Assembly (NCBI GenBank): GCA_017413105.1
Contig: JAFPVA010000194.1
Coordinates: 1-40,474 of the forward strand
Direction: 5' to 3'
Origin: Butyrivibrio sp.
GTDB taxonomy: Bacteria > Bacillota > Clostridia > Lachnospirales > Lachnospiraceae
Length of the DNA: 40,474 nucleotides
Shown in pieces: positions 23,344 to 31,115 of the stretch (position 1 is its first letter; the number at the start of each line of letters is the position of its first letter). The position numbers and the translations under genes were made by a program. The notes beneath the pieces are model-generated. The model was not told the DNA's origin. It worked only from the letters and a program-made list of their open reading frames with translations, and did not search any database.

Positions 23344-24519
23344 ATGGATAACTTTAATACAACAGATATGGAGAACTACGCAAAGAAGATGGATGAGAGG
23401 TTTGCAGACAAAGCTGCTGATAAGGCTGACTACCAGGAGTTTAAAGGTGCTTTCAAGGATCTGGTTGAGAAGACCTTTGTAGACAAGGGCATCCATGATG
23501 TTGAGGTTGAGAACCGCCTTGTTGATAAGGTCAATGAGACATACGATGCTTTCACAATCAAGCATACCGGTTCAGATGTGGGTGTGAACATCAGCGTTAC
23601 TGAGGCTTATTCAGCATATGCCAAGGATGAGGCTGATATCAAGACAATCGCCAATGCCATGGTGAACAGAACTGTCGAGGCACTTCTGAACGCACCTGTG
23701 ATCAGCGACGGCATCAATGACATCCAGAACTACGATGTCATGAAGAACAAGCTGGTCATGGAGGTTGTTTCTGCTGAGACCAACGCAGAGCTTCTTGAGA
23801 CTGTTCCCCACAAGGACATTGAGGACATGGCTGTCATCTATCGCTTTGATGTAAAAGACATTGTTGGCGAAGGCGCGACTGTCATCGTGACCAACAAGAT
23901 GCTTGATAACTATGGCATCACTCCTGATCAGCTTCATGAGGATGCAGTGAAAAATGCTCCTGAGATCAGACCTATCGTCATCCAGGGCATGGCAGAGGTC
24001 CTTGCAAAGCAGATGGGTGTTGAAGAGATGGAGATGCTTGGTCTTAATATTCCACCGGAGCAGGAGCAGATCTTTGTGGCATCCGTTCCGGACAATGTTC
24101 ATGGTGCCGGAATCCTTGCTTATGAGGATTTTATGGATAAGGCATCTGAGCGTGTCGGTAATCAGTCGTTTTTTATTTTACCCAGCAGCATCCATGAGCT
24201 TTTGATCGTCCCTGACAACGGAATGATGGATCTTCATTCCCTTGAACAGATGGTAAGGGAGGTCAATGCGACTACCGTTGATCCTTCTGAGAAGCTTACT
24301 GACAACGTTTACCACTACGATGCCCAGGATAAGGTCTTTGAGCTTGGTGAGAAGTATGTGGAGCGTCAGGCAGCTAAGGAAAGAGGCGAGGTAAAAGAGG
24401 CTGGAGCAAAGAAGTCTCTTCTTGGTGAGCTTAAGGCAGCCAAGGCTGAAGCAGCAAAAGAGCCTCATAAGGATGTGATTGATAAGGGCGTAAAGTCCAA
24501 AGGTGATGTGGCAATCTGA
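23344..24519 (+). CDS. DUF5688 family mobile-element protein
   Basis: This 391-residue soluble protein has the DUF5688 pattern: GVNISVTEAYSAYAK near 78, LLETVPHKDIEDMAVIYRF near 156, VTNKMLDNYGITPDQLHEDA and FFILPSSIHELLIVPD near 275. The family is found in Lachnospiraceae integrative elements. Its function is unknown. The C-terminal tail (KKSLLGELKAAKAEAAKEP to KGDVAI) matches tails of PcfB and the ArdC-like protein in this same element, suggesting a shared targeting role. GGAGGAAACT precedes ATG 23344. Codons and GC content return to the backbone style after the AT-rich cargo. Confidence 0.85.
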   Translation: MDNFNTTDMENYAKKMDERFADKAADKADYQEFKGAFKDLVEKTFVDKGIHDVEVENRLVDKVNETYDAFTIKHTGSDVGVNISVTEAYSAYAKDEADIKTIANAMVNRTVEALLNAPVISDGINDIQNYDVMKNKLVMEVVSAETNAELLETVPHKDIEDMAVIYRFDVKDIVGEGATVIVTNKMLDNYGITPDQLHEDAVKNAPEIRPIVIQGMAEVLAKQMGVEEMEMLGLNIPPEQEQIFVASVPDNVHGAGILAYEDFMDKASERVGNQSFFILPSSIHELLIVPDNGMMDLHSLEQMVREVNATTVDPSEKLTDNVYHYDAQDKVFELGEKYVERQAAKERGEVKEAGAKKSLLGELKAAKAEAAKEPHKDVIDKGVKSKGDVAI

Positions 24520-24544
24520 CATAAAGTCGTTCCTCTTTATAAAC

Positions 24545-24585
24545 TGGCGCTGGCCTGTGGTATATCCCGGGCTGGCGCCAATTTT
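24545..24585 (+). terminator. Possible terminator after the DUF5688 gene
   Basis: TGGCGC (24545-24550) pairs with GCGCCA (24575-24580) around an imperfect inner stem (GGCC/GGGCT region), with ATTTTC following. It may be an attenuator within the operon. Confidence 0.4.
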
Positions 24586-24618
24586 CAAAAGAATCTGTTT
24601 AAAGGATGGGAGATAAGC

Positions 24619-24846
24619 ATGAGCAGAGATAGAAAAAAGCAAAGAGCAAACAAGAAAAAATATGGAGAAAGACGGGCTTTGAACTGTTCAAGGTTCACTG
24701 ACAGGGACTTAAATCCCATTCCTACGGGAGATATTAAGCCACAGAACTGTAAGACTCCGTGTCCATACGGAGTTGGGAAAACGTTCTGCTTTCCCTGCAT
24801 GGGCAAGATTATGGATGAACACAATAAACTGAGAAAGGTGGCATAA
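24619..24846 (+). CDS. Small Cys-rich protein, probable zinc binder
   Basis: This 75-residue basic protein is unrecognised. The N-terminal third is Lys/Arg-rich. The C-terminal half has CKTPCPYGVGKTFCFPC, a four-cysteine arrangement (C-x3-C then C-x2-C) likely to hold zinc. GGGAG lies upstream of ATG 24619. Tight spacing (one base to the next gene) places it in the conjugation operon. A nucleic-acid-binding role is plausible but unproven. Confidence 0.6.
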   Translation: MSRDRKKQRANKKKYGERRALNCSRFTDRDLNPIPTGDIKPQNCKTPCPYGVGKTFCFPCMGKIMDEHNKLRKVA

Positions 24847-24847
24847 A

Positions 24848-25291
24848 ATGAAGGATTTAGATATAAGAATCAATCTGGACCCGGTAAATGACAAGATAGT
24901 GAATTTTCCTGTCAGAAATAATCCTGCAGATGGGAAAAACGTCAAGAACCAGAAGGGTATCGTTATTGGAACTGATGGCAAATACCGTACAGTAGATGAA
25001 GATGAGGCTGAAAGAATCATGACAGCTCTCGAATATACTGGGTTTGCAAAGAGTTTATCTGAGGATTATGTAATGGTGTTCTCATCAGAAAGCATCATCA
25101 ATGCAGAGTTTTCAAGATATTTGGTAGGAAGCGTGCTTGTCATGAAAATAGGCAGGGATGCCAAACTTAAGGATATCACTGACTTTGACGTTGATATGAT
25201 GCGTACATTTTTCGCGACAGATCTTGTAACTCTGACATATGGAAAAGAGAAATTCGATGCATATCCTCTTGAATATGAGGATGCAGCGTGA
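24848..25291 (+). CDS. Hypothetical protein of the conjugation operon
   Basis: I do not recognise this 147-residue protein. It is soluble and acidic at the C-terminus, with no obvious motif. AAAGGTGG precedes the ATG. It lies between the small zinc-binding-like gene and pcfB, 11 bases before the latter. The regular backbone codon use and tight packing argue that it is a real gene. Confidence 0.7.
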   Translation: MKDLDIRINLDPVNDKIVNFPVRNNPADGKNVKNQKGIVIGTDGKYRTVDEDEAERIMTALEYTGFAKSLSEDYVMVFSSESIINAEFSRYLVGSVLVMKIGRDAKLKDITDFDVDMMRTFFATDLVTLTYGKEKFDAYPLEYEDAA

Positions 25292-25302
25292 GGTAACTGC
25301 CT

Positions 25303-25776
25303 ATGAATGAAGAAGTTTCACAAAAGACTGTCCGGTTTGCAATAAATACCGGCAAGGTCACAGGGCGTGTCCTCTGGAAATGCCTTAAGGCATATATAAG
25401 GCACCGGCAGAAGAAAAGACTTACTGCCGGAAAAGGAGAGCAGACTGTAAAGCAACTGGTAAAGCAGGGGCAGGGAGCATCCAGCATGGAAGTAAGCGGA
25501 GAGAGCATCAGGGATTTCAAGCGTATAGCAAATAAGTACGGAGTTGATTTTGCCATTGTAAAAGACAAAACGGCAGATCCGCCGCGCTATACATGCTTTT
25601 TCAAGGCGAAAGACATGGATGCCATTACTGCTGTAGTAAAGGAATACTCTGCTAAAGTAGTAAAACTTCAGGCAAAGCCAAAGCCCAGCCTGCTTAAGGA
25701 ACTTAAGAAGCTGAAGGACGAGATTGCCAAGGCTCCACGCAAAATAAAAGAGAAGTTCAAGGAGAATGTCAGATGA
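25303..25776 (+). CDS. PcfB family (DUF3801) conjugation protein
   Basis: This 157-residue protein follows the PcfB/DUF3801 pattern: TVRFAINTGKVTGRVLWKCL near 10, GASSMEVSGESIRDFKRIAN, then KYGVDFAIVKDKT and FFKAKDMDAITAVVKEY. PcfB-type genes sit directly before virD4 in conjugative elements of Firmicutes, as here, where the stop overlaps the virD4 start. The basic C-terminus has PSLLKELKKLKDEIAKAP, a motif shared with the tails of the DUF5688 and ArdC-like proteins. It probably works with the coupling protein. The exact role is unknown. Confidence 0.85.
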   Translation: MNEEVSQKTVRFAINTGKVTGRVLWKCLKAYIRHRQKKRLTAGKGEQTVKQLVKQGQGASSMEVSGESIRDFKRIANKYGVDFAIVKDKTADPPRYTCFFKAKDMDAITAVVKEYSAKVVKLQAKPKPSLLKELKKLKDEIAKAPRKIKEKFKENVR

Positions 25777-26784
25777 GCAAAAAGACTAAAAAACTGATTA
25801 TCCTTAACATCCCTTACTTTCTGGTGGGGCTTTTTTGTACCAATCTTGGAGAAGCATGGCGTATAGCCTGGGGCAGCAATATGTCTGAAAAGGTCCAGGG
25901 ACTTGTGCTATATGGAGGATTTTCAAAAGCATTTGCGAATATCCTTCCAAGCCTTCATCCCTTTGACCTGACTGTTGGTATCGTCTGCGGTCTTGCGTTA
26001 AGGATTGCGGTCTATATCAAAGGGAGAAATGCCAAAAACTTTCGCCACAATTCAGAGTACGGCTCAGCAAGGTGGGGAAAACCGGAGGACATAGAACCAT
26101 ATGTGGATCCGGAGTTTAAGAATAATGTCATTTTATCCCAGACGGAGAGGCTGACTATGAACTCAAGGCCCAAGCTTCCCAAGTATGCAAGGAACAAAAA
26201 CGTCCTTGTAGTAGGTGGCTCCGGTTCAGGTAAGACGAGGTTTTTCATTAAGCCAAATCTTCTGCAGCTCCATAGCAGCTATGTTTTAACCGATCCCAAG
26301 GGAACCCTCATAGGAGAAGTGGGCAACGTGTTTGTGAAGGCAGGCTATAACGTTAAGGTGTTCAATACCATTAACTTCAAAAAGAGCATGCATTTCAATC
26401 CGTTTAACTACATCCACTCGGAAAAAGATATCCTGAAGCTGGTAACTACGCTAATGGCTAACACCAAAGGCGAAGGAACTCCGGGAGATCCTTTCTGGGA
26501 GAAGGCCGAGAAGCTCCTTTACACGGCACTTATCGGTCTTATTTATTATGAGGCTCCTGAAGAGGAAAAGAACTTCAACACACTTGTGGAGTTCATCAAT
26601 TCCATGGAGATACGAGAGGATGATGAGTCATTCAAAAACGCAGTGGATATCCTGTTTGAGAGGCTTGAGAAAAGAGATCCGAATCACTTTGCTGTAAGGC
26701 AATATGCAAAATATCGCCTTGCTGCCGGCAAAACAGCAAAATCGATTCTTGTGAGCTGTGGTGCCAGACTTGCGCCATTTGATA
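25773..26784 (+). CDS. virD4: VirD4-like coupling protein, exon 1 (N-terminal 337 codons)
   Basis: This is the 5' part of the type IV coupling protein, the membrane ATPase that links the relaxosome to the secretion channel. Two membrane segments lie at residues 8-25 and 60-80. They are followed by EYGSARWGKPEDI and Walker A VVGGSGSGKTRFF (near 147). Exon 1 ends in LVSCGARLAPFD plus the first base of an Ile codon (26784). It reads through into the intron, where a stop appears at 26841-26843. Joining 26784 to 29575 gives LAPFDIEQLREIMSYDELELD without a break, the exact family pattern. The total is 587 codons, a normal VirD4 length. Confidence 0.92.
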
Positions 26785-29574
26785 GTGCAGCGACACGTTG
26801 TCGCATACAAACCCAAAGTGGGATAATTCCTGCAATGGGGTAAAAGTGACAGAAAGAGAAATCTTTCTAACTGATATTTCGAGGAGTGGAATGATGGGGT
26901 AACGCCTTGAAACGCTCCCTCTGATACTGCGTTGGAAGAAACAGAGTGCATTCTCTGGGACTGACACAGCACGCTGAAGTCGGCTGTATGCATCCGCTAC
27001 TACTACAAAGTAGGGCAAATCCGAACCAGAGGTGGTCGGGGATGTTAGGTCGGGAGTCCATAAAATATCTATGCTCAGAATGCGGGGTGACAACCGCTGG
27101 CAAAAGTCTGAATGTACGGACCTAGAACGGGATATGGTAGAAATGCCATAGTCATGAAAATGACGTGTGTGAGGTAGAGTAAGATTTGTCGATATGAAAT
27201 ACCTTGCAGTGTTACAGGCACTGGAAAGCACACAGGTCTAAAGGACTGAGCTAAGGGTAATAATGCACGGATAGAAATATCGGAACGTGGAAAGCCTTGG
27301 AACGTGTAGCAAATGCATGCGTTAAAGCGGTGAGTGTGAAAATTGTGTCGCCTATCGGAGGTGCAATATAACCATTCTTAATCCGAGGTGAAAGAGCAGC
27401 CATGTTACCTAAGAAGCTACGAATAAAGTAAGTAGTGGAGGGAAGGGCTGTAGTCAGCAAACATTAAACAAACCATTAACAGTAAACAGATTATAGGTTC
27501 GAGTAGGACTAAGAAAGGCGAAAATTTCAAGAAAGAAAAGGAATTTTACAAGCCAACTATGGCAACAGAAAAGGCAAAGAAAAAGGCTAAATTAAGACAC
27601 GCGGAATACTATGACTTTCAGAAAGTACAAGACAAACTATATAGGGACAGCGAAAACGGCAAGACATTCAAGCGCCTTGTCGAAGTAATAGCAATGCCTG
27701 AGAATATTAGGCTCGCCTATAGAAATCTGAAAAGGAATAGTGGAAGCAGAACTCCAGGCACGGATGGCAAAACAATAACAGCATTGGCAAGGCTAACGGA
27801 CGAGGAACTCATATCTAAGGTGCAAAATAAGCTCAGATGGTATGTTCCGCAAAGCGTCCGAAGAGTAGAAATTCCAAAAGGAAACGATACTTCGAAAACA
27901 CGACCTCTGGGTATTCCAACCATAATGGACAGGCTTATACAACAATGCGTATTACAAGTCCTAGAGCCGATATGCGAAGCAAAGTTCCATGACCACAGCT
28001 ATGGCTTTAGACCCAATCGTAATCAAGAGCATGCAATAGCACAAGTGCATAAGGATATGCAAAGAAGTCATCTACACTACGTTGTAGACGTGGACATCAA
28101 GGGTTTCTTTGACAATGTCAACCACGGAAAGCTTCTTAAACAAATGTGGACGATGGGTATTAGAGATAAAAAGCTTATCAGTATTATCTCAGTTATGCTT
28201 AAAGCCGAGGTCGCAGGAGTAGGGTTCCCTGAGAAGGGGACACCACAAGGCGGAATTATATCACCGTTGTTATCCAATATCGTGTTAAACGAGCTGGATT
28301 GGTGGCTGGCTAGCCAATGGGAAGAAATCCCTACAAAATATCCCTATAAAGGATATACAAATCCAAATGGTAGCGTAAGCAAAAGTCACAAATTTGAAGC
28401 ACTTAGGAGAAGTAATCTCAAGGTAGTCACAAGCGTGAGATTCGCCGACGACTTTAAAATATTTACCAATAGCTATAGCAATGCCCGAAAGCTGTACTAT
28501 GCAACAAAGGATTGGCTAAAGGAGCGGCTGTCACTTGACATCAGCCCAGAAAAATCCAAGGTCATTAACTTAAAAGAGAATTATTCTGAATTCCTTGGTT
28601 TTAAGATTAAGCTCATCCCAAGAGGCAAGAATAGAGATGGCACCACGAAGTATGTGGTTGTGAGCCACATTAGGGATAAATCCATTGCACAAATCAAACC
28701 CAAGCTCAAACAACTCATTCATGAGATAGAGTACCCAAAGAGCACTGGCAGAGAAGTGTATAGAGCTATAGGAAGATATAATGCGTATGTCTCGGGGCTT
28801 CACAACTACTACAGACTTGCAACAAAAGTCTGTGATGATTTATCACCATTCGCCTTATCCGTCCACAAGAGCCTTAAAGCAAGATTAAGAGAACGAGTTA
28901 AAACTGCAAAGCAAGTAAGAAAATACAAGATACCATGTACGATGCCACTGTATATCAGAGAAAAATATGGCAAGAGTATGCAGATGAGATATGTTGAGGG
29001 GCATGCACTGATACCCATAGGGTATATAAGGCACTCTCCACCCAAGTCTATGAATCGTGCGATTAACTCCTATACGGTTGAAGGTCGCTGTGCTATACAC
29101 AAGAGTTTGGATAGGATTGATATTTCCATACTTCATGACCTCATGAGAAACCCGCTTTTAAGCGAATCCATTGAGTTCAATGACAATAGACTATCCTTAT
29201 ATTCGGCACAGCAAGGAAAATGTGCTGTGAGTGGTGTGGCTTTAACCTTGGATAATATCCGCTGTATTAGGAAAGTTCCCAAATATATGCACGGTACTGA
29301 TGAGTATAAGAACTTGATTCTTGTCTCTGATACGATTGCAAAACTTGTTGAGATAAGAGATACAGAAAAGCTAGATGCATGTGTCAAAACACTAAATCTT
29401 ACGGATAAGCAGTTCAAGAAATTGACTGAACTTAGAAAACTTGCCAACTGTTGAGAGTTACTAAAATGGTTTAAAGAATGTTTCTGATGGCAAGCCGGAT
29501 GAGCTGAAAGGTTCACGTCCGGTTTAGAGTGGGGGAAAATCCGGAGATAACATCAAAGGATTACCTATCACTAT
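26785..29574 (+). mobile_element. Group II intron inserted in virD4, sense orientation
   Basis: The 2790-bp intron has edges set by three independent signs. Removal restores the virD4 frame. The 5' end starts GTGCA, close to the GTGYG consensus (base 5 differs). The 3' end is a domain VI helix (29528-29542 with 29558-29572) with a bulged A at 29567, 7 bases before the terminal AT. Domain V is the 34-nt hairpin at 29492-29525 with the AGC triad and GAAA-type loop. Domains I-III occupy the gene-free 26785-27558 stretch. A possible EBS1 (TATCGG, 27353-27358) would pair with the exon end TTGATA using two G-U pairs. The long intron frame at 27559 encodes its maturase. Confidence 0.93.
27559..29454 (+). 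CDS. ltrA: Group II intron reverse transcriptase/maturase with decayed HNH domain
   Basis: This 631-residue intron protein has RT blocks including NSGSRTPGTDGKTI (near 59), RPLGIPTIMDRLIQQCVLQV, SYGFRPNRNQEHAIAQVHKD, GTPQGGIISPLLSNIVLNEL and the catalytic FADD in SVRFADDFKIF (near 298). Domain X (maturase) follows at about 380-480. The C-terminus resembles the HNH endonuclease (GKCAVSGVAL, TDEYKNLILVS). The histidines expected after the first Cys pair and in the last helix are replaced (RCIRK, TIAKLVE). It should therefore help splicing and may reverse transcribe, but second-strand DNA cleavage is probably lost. ATG 27559 has AAAGGAA about 16 bases upstream. Confidence 0.93.
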   Translation: MATEKAKKKAKLRHAEYYDFQKVQDKLYRDSENGKTFKRLVEVIAMPENIRLAYRNLKRNSGSRTPGTDGKTITALARLTDEELISKVQNKLRWYVPQSVRRVEIPKGNDTSKTRPLGIPTIMDRLIQQCVLQVLEPICEAKFHDHSYGFRPNRNQEHAIAQVHKDMQRSHLHYVVDVDIKGFFDNVNHGKLLKQMWTMGIRDKKLISIISVMLKAEVAGVGFPEKGTPQGGIISPLLSNIVLNELDWWLASQWEEIPTKYPYKGYTNPNGSVSKSHKFEALRRSNLKVVTSVRFADDFKIFTNSYSNARKLYYATKDWLKERLSLDISPEKSKVINLKENYSEFLGFKIKLIPRGKNRDGTTKYVVVSHIRDKSIAQIKPKLKQLIHEIEYPKSTGREVYRAIGRYNAYVSGLHNYYRLATKVCDDLSPFALSVHKSLKARLRERVKTAKQVRKYKIPCTMPLYIREKYGKSMQMRYVEGHALIPIGYIRHSPPKSMNRAINSYTVEGRCAIHKSLDRIDISILHDLMRNPLLSESIEFNDNRLSLYSAQQGKCAVSGVALTLDNIRCIRKVPKYMHGTDEYKNLILVSDTIAKLVEIRDTEKLDACVKTLNLTDKQFKKLTELRKLANC

Positions 29575-30326
29575 TTGAGCAGCTTCGTGAGATCATGAGT
29601 TATGATGAATTGGAGCTTGATAAGATTGGAGACAGGAAGACAATCCTTTTTCTTATCATGTCTGATACGGACAGTACTTTTAACTTCCTTATCAGCATCA
29701 TCTACACGCAGCTATTTAACCTGCTGTGTGAAAAAGCAGATGATGTCTACAACGGAAGGCTGCCTGTTCACGTAAGGTGCCTCATAGATGAGGCGGCGAA
29801 TATCGGTCAGATCCCAAATCTGGAAAAGCTTATGGCAACAATCCGAAGCCGTGAGATTTCTGCAGCGCTTGTTCTTCAGGCAAAATCGCAGCTTAAGGCT
29901 ATCTATAAGGATAATTCTGAGACAATCATAGGTAACTGTGACTCCCAGATATTCCTTGGAGGCTCAGAGCAGACAACGCTTAAGGACCTCAATACCATGC
30001 TCGGCAAGGAAACCATTGACATGTACAACACCGGCGAGTCCAGAGGAACATCCCAGAGCTACAACATGAATTATCAGAAGCTTGGACATGAGCTGATGAG
30101 TGTCGATGAGCTTGCGGTCATGGATGGTAACAAATGTATCGTGCAGGTAAGGGGTGTAAGACCTTTCCTGTCAGATAAATATGATCTTACGCAGCATCCC
30201 AACTATAAGTACACAGCGGATGCAGACAAAAAGAACTGGTTCGATGTGGAGAAATATCTTAACCACGAACTGGTATTAAAGCCCAATGACACTTATGAAG
30301 TCGTTGAGGAAACAGTAGAAGATTAA
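29575..30326 (+). CDS. virD4: VirD4-like coupling protein, exon 2 (C-terminal 250 codons)
   Basis: This is the 3' part of the coupling protein. It begins inside the Ile codon split by the intron and continues EQLREIMSYDELELDKIG. The Walker B region is CLIDEAANIGQ (the family norm is DEFANIG, so Phe is replaced by Ala), followed by ATIRSREISAALVLQAKSQL, LGKETIDMYNTGESRGTS and VRGVRPFLSDKYDLTQHPNY. It has no start of its own. The apparent ATG-like frame start within the intron at 29529 is not a gene start. It ends with an acidic tail and is followed by a 229-bp gap before the Maff2 gene. Confidence 0.9.
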
Positions 30327-30379
30327 AGTCCGTCGGAGTGTCAATAAAAGGCATTCTGATCAGGGCTTTTTTCTTATAT

Positions 30380-30391
30380 ATACGGCCGTAT
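30380..30391. repeat. 12-bp palindrome in the virD4-Maff2 spacer
   Basis: ATACGGCCGTAT is perfectly self-complementary. The surrounding 30327-30480 stretch holds no gene. It includes a T-run after GCATTCTGATCAGGGC (a weak terminator candidate) and a short hairpin near 30452-30470. A structured leader or DNA-binding site is possible. Confidence 0.4.
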
Positions 30392-30481
30392 CCTGAAAGT
30401 CAGTCGACGGGCTTTCGGGGCAAGCAACTATCAACCGGCATCACAGCAACACGAGTGGTGTCGCTAACAAACAAAAACTAT

Positions 30482-30509
30482 TTGACGAAAGGAGATACGG
30501 TGGTATAAT
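30482..30509 (+). promoter_or_regulatory. Promoter-like sequence of the Maff2 gene
   Basis: TTGACG (30482-30487), 16 bp, TATAAT (30504-30509). Transcription would start near 30516, so the mRNA would contain the second and third copies of the repeat described next, with the third covering the start codon. The AAAGGAG between the boxes looks like a ribosome binding site but is about 60 bases from the ATG. Confidence 0.55.
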
Positions 30510-30557
30510 ACCTATTATAAAATGATAGGTATTATACTAACGTAGAATAATACCTAT
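30504..30557 (+). repeat. Triple repeat forming alternative hairpins at the Maff2 start
   Basis: Copy 1 is TATAATACCTAT (30504-30515). Copy 2 is its exact reverse complement (30525-30536). Copy 3 is AATAATACCTAT (30546-30557), running into the ATG at 30556. Copy 2 can pair with copy 1 (12 bp, 9-nt loop) or with copy 3 (11 bp, 9-nt loop), but not with both. The second pairing hides the start codon. The same symmetry could instead bind a protein on DNA, since copy 1 contains the -10 box. Confidence 0.6.
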
Positions 30558-30768
30558 GGCATTTTTTCAGAGCGCAGTGGGCTCACTGCAGACAATTGTA
30601 ATCGCACTTGGCGCAGGCCTCGGAATTTGGGGCGCAATCAACCTTCTTGAGGGCTACGGCAACGACAATCCCGGTGCTAAGTCACAGGGAATGAAGCAGT
30701 TGATGGCCGGAGGTGGAGTAGCACTTGTTGGTACTACACTTGTTCCTCTTCTTGCTGGATTGTTCTGA
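30556..30768 (+). CDS. Maff2 family small membrane protein, pilin-like
   Basis: This 70-residue protein has two hydrophobic segments (SLQTIVIALGAGLGIWGAIN and LMAGGGVALVGTTLVPLLAG) separated by EGYGNDNPGAKSQGMKQ, the pattern of the Maff2 family in Tn1549-like conjugation modules. By size, topology and place after virD4 it is the likely counterpart of VirB2/TrbC pilins. That is inference. No good ribosome binding site lies close to the ATG. The start codon lies in a repeat that may control translation. Confidence 0.85.
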   Translation: MAFFQSAVGSLQTIVIALGAGLGIWGAINLLEGYGNDNPGAKSQGMKQLMAGGGVALVGTTLVPLLAGLF

Positions 30769-30820
30769 TTGAAAATATCTATAATTCGTGCTACTATATT
30801 CATGAAAGGCGGGTACTTTT

Positions 30821-31024
30821 ATGAATATAGACACGAAGGCTATGGTCTCGATAACAGATGCAAATCATAATTTCTCTAAGGTTACCAAAACGGTAAGTGA
30901 GTTTGGATATGCTTTGATCCTCAAAAACAATGAACCGGCTTTTCTGATAACTGATATCAGAGGAATGGATGATGAGTATGTTGAGGGACTGATCGAGAAA
31001 GCTTCAGCTAAGAAAAAGAACTGA
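30821..31024 (+). CDS. Phd/YefM-like antitoxin without a visible toxin
   Basis: This 67-residue protein matches the N-terminal DNA-binding part of Phd/YefM antitoxins: MVSITDANHNFSKVTKTV and YALILKNNEPAFLITDI. AAGGCGGG lies upstream of ATG 30821. These proteins normally repress their own promoter and neutralise a toxin encoded next to them. The next gene is the VirB6-like protein, so no toxin follows. It may serve as a repressor of the conjugation genes, or protect against a toxin elsewhere. The basic, short C-terminus (ASAKKKN) could be a reduced toxin-binding part. Confidence 0.75.
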   Translation: MNIDTKAMVSITDANHNFSKVTKTVSEFGYALILKNNEPAFLITDIRGMDDEYVEGLIEKASAKKKN

Positions 31025-31062
31025 CCAGAAAATAAAAACTGAATATTGTAACTTTGTAAAAA

Positions 31063-31099
31063 GGCTGGATGTCAGAAATGGCGTCCGGCCTATTATTTT
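31063..31099 (+). terminator. Terminator after the Phd-like gene
   Basis: GGCTGGATGT (31063-31072) pairs with GCGTCCGGCC (31081-31090) including G-U pairs, and TATTATTTTG follows. It lies 26 bases before the next gene and probably separates a short Maff2-antitoxin transcript from the channel genes, or attenuates entry into them. Confidence 0.6.
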
Positions 31100-31115
31100 G
31101 TAACTTAGGAGGGAT

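Noticed and set aside
26632-27231. Minus-strand frames across the 5' part of the intron
   Set aside because: This stretch is the structured RNA of the intron (domains I to III). The frames lack start signals and protein-like patterns.
27559-29454. Retron or diversity-generating reverse transcriptase
   Set aside because: The maturase domain, HNH remnant and flanking intron RNA domains identify a group II intron protein. No template or variable repeat pair was seen.
25773-30326. virD4 as a pseudogene broken by insertion
   Set aside because: The insert is a sense-oriented group II intron with intact domains V and VI, and splicing restores the exact frame.
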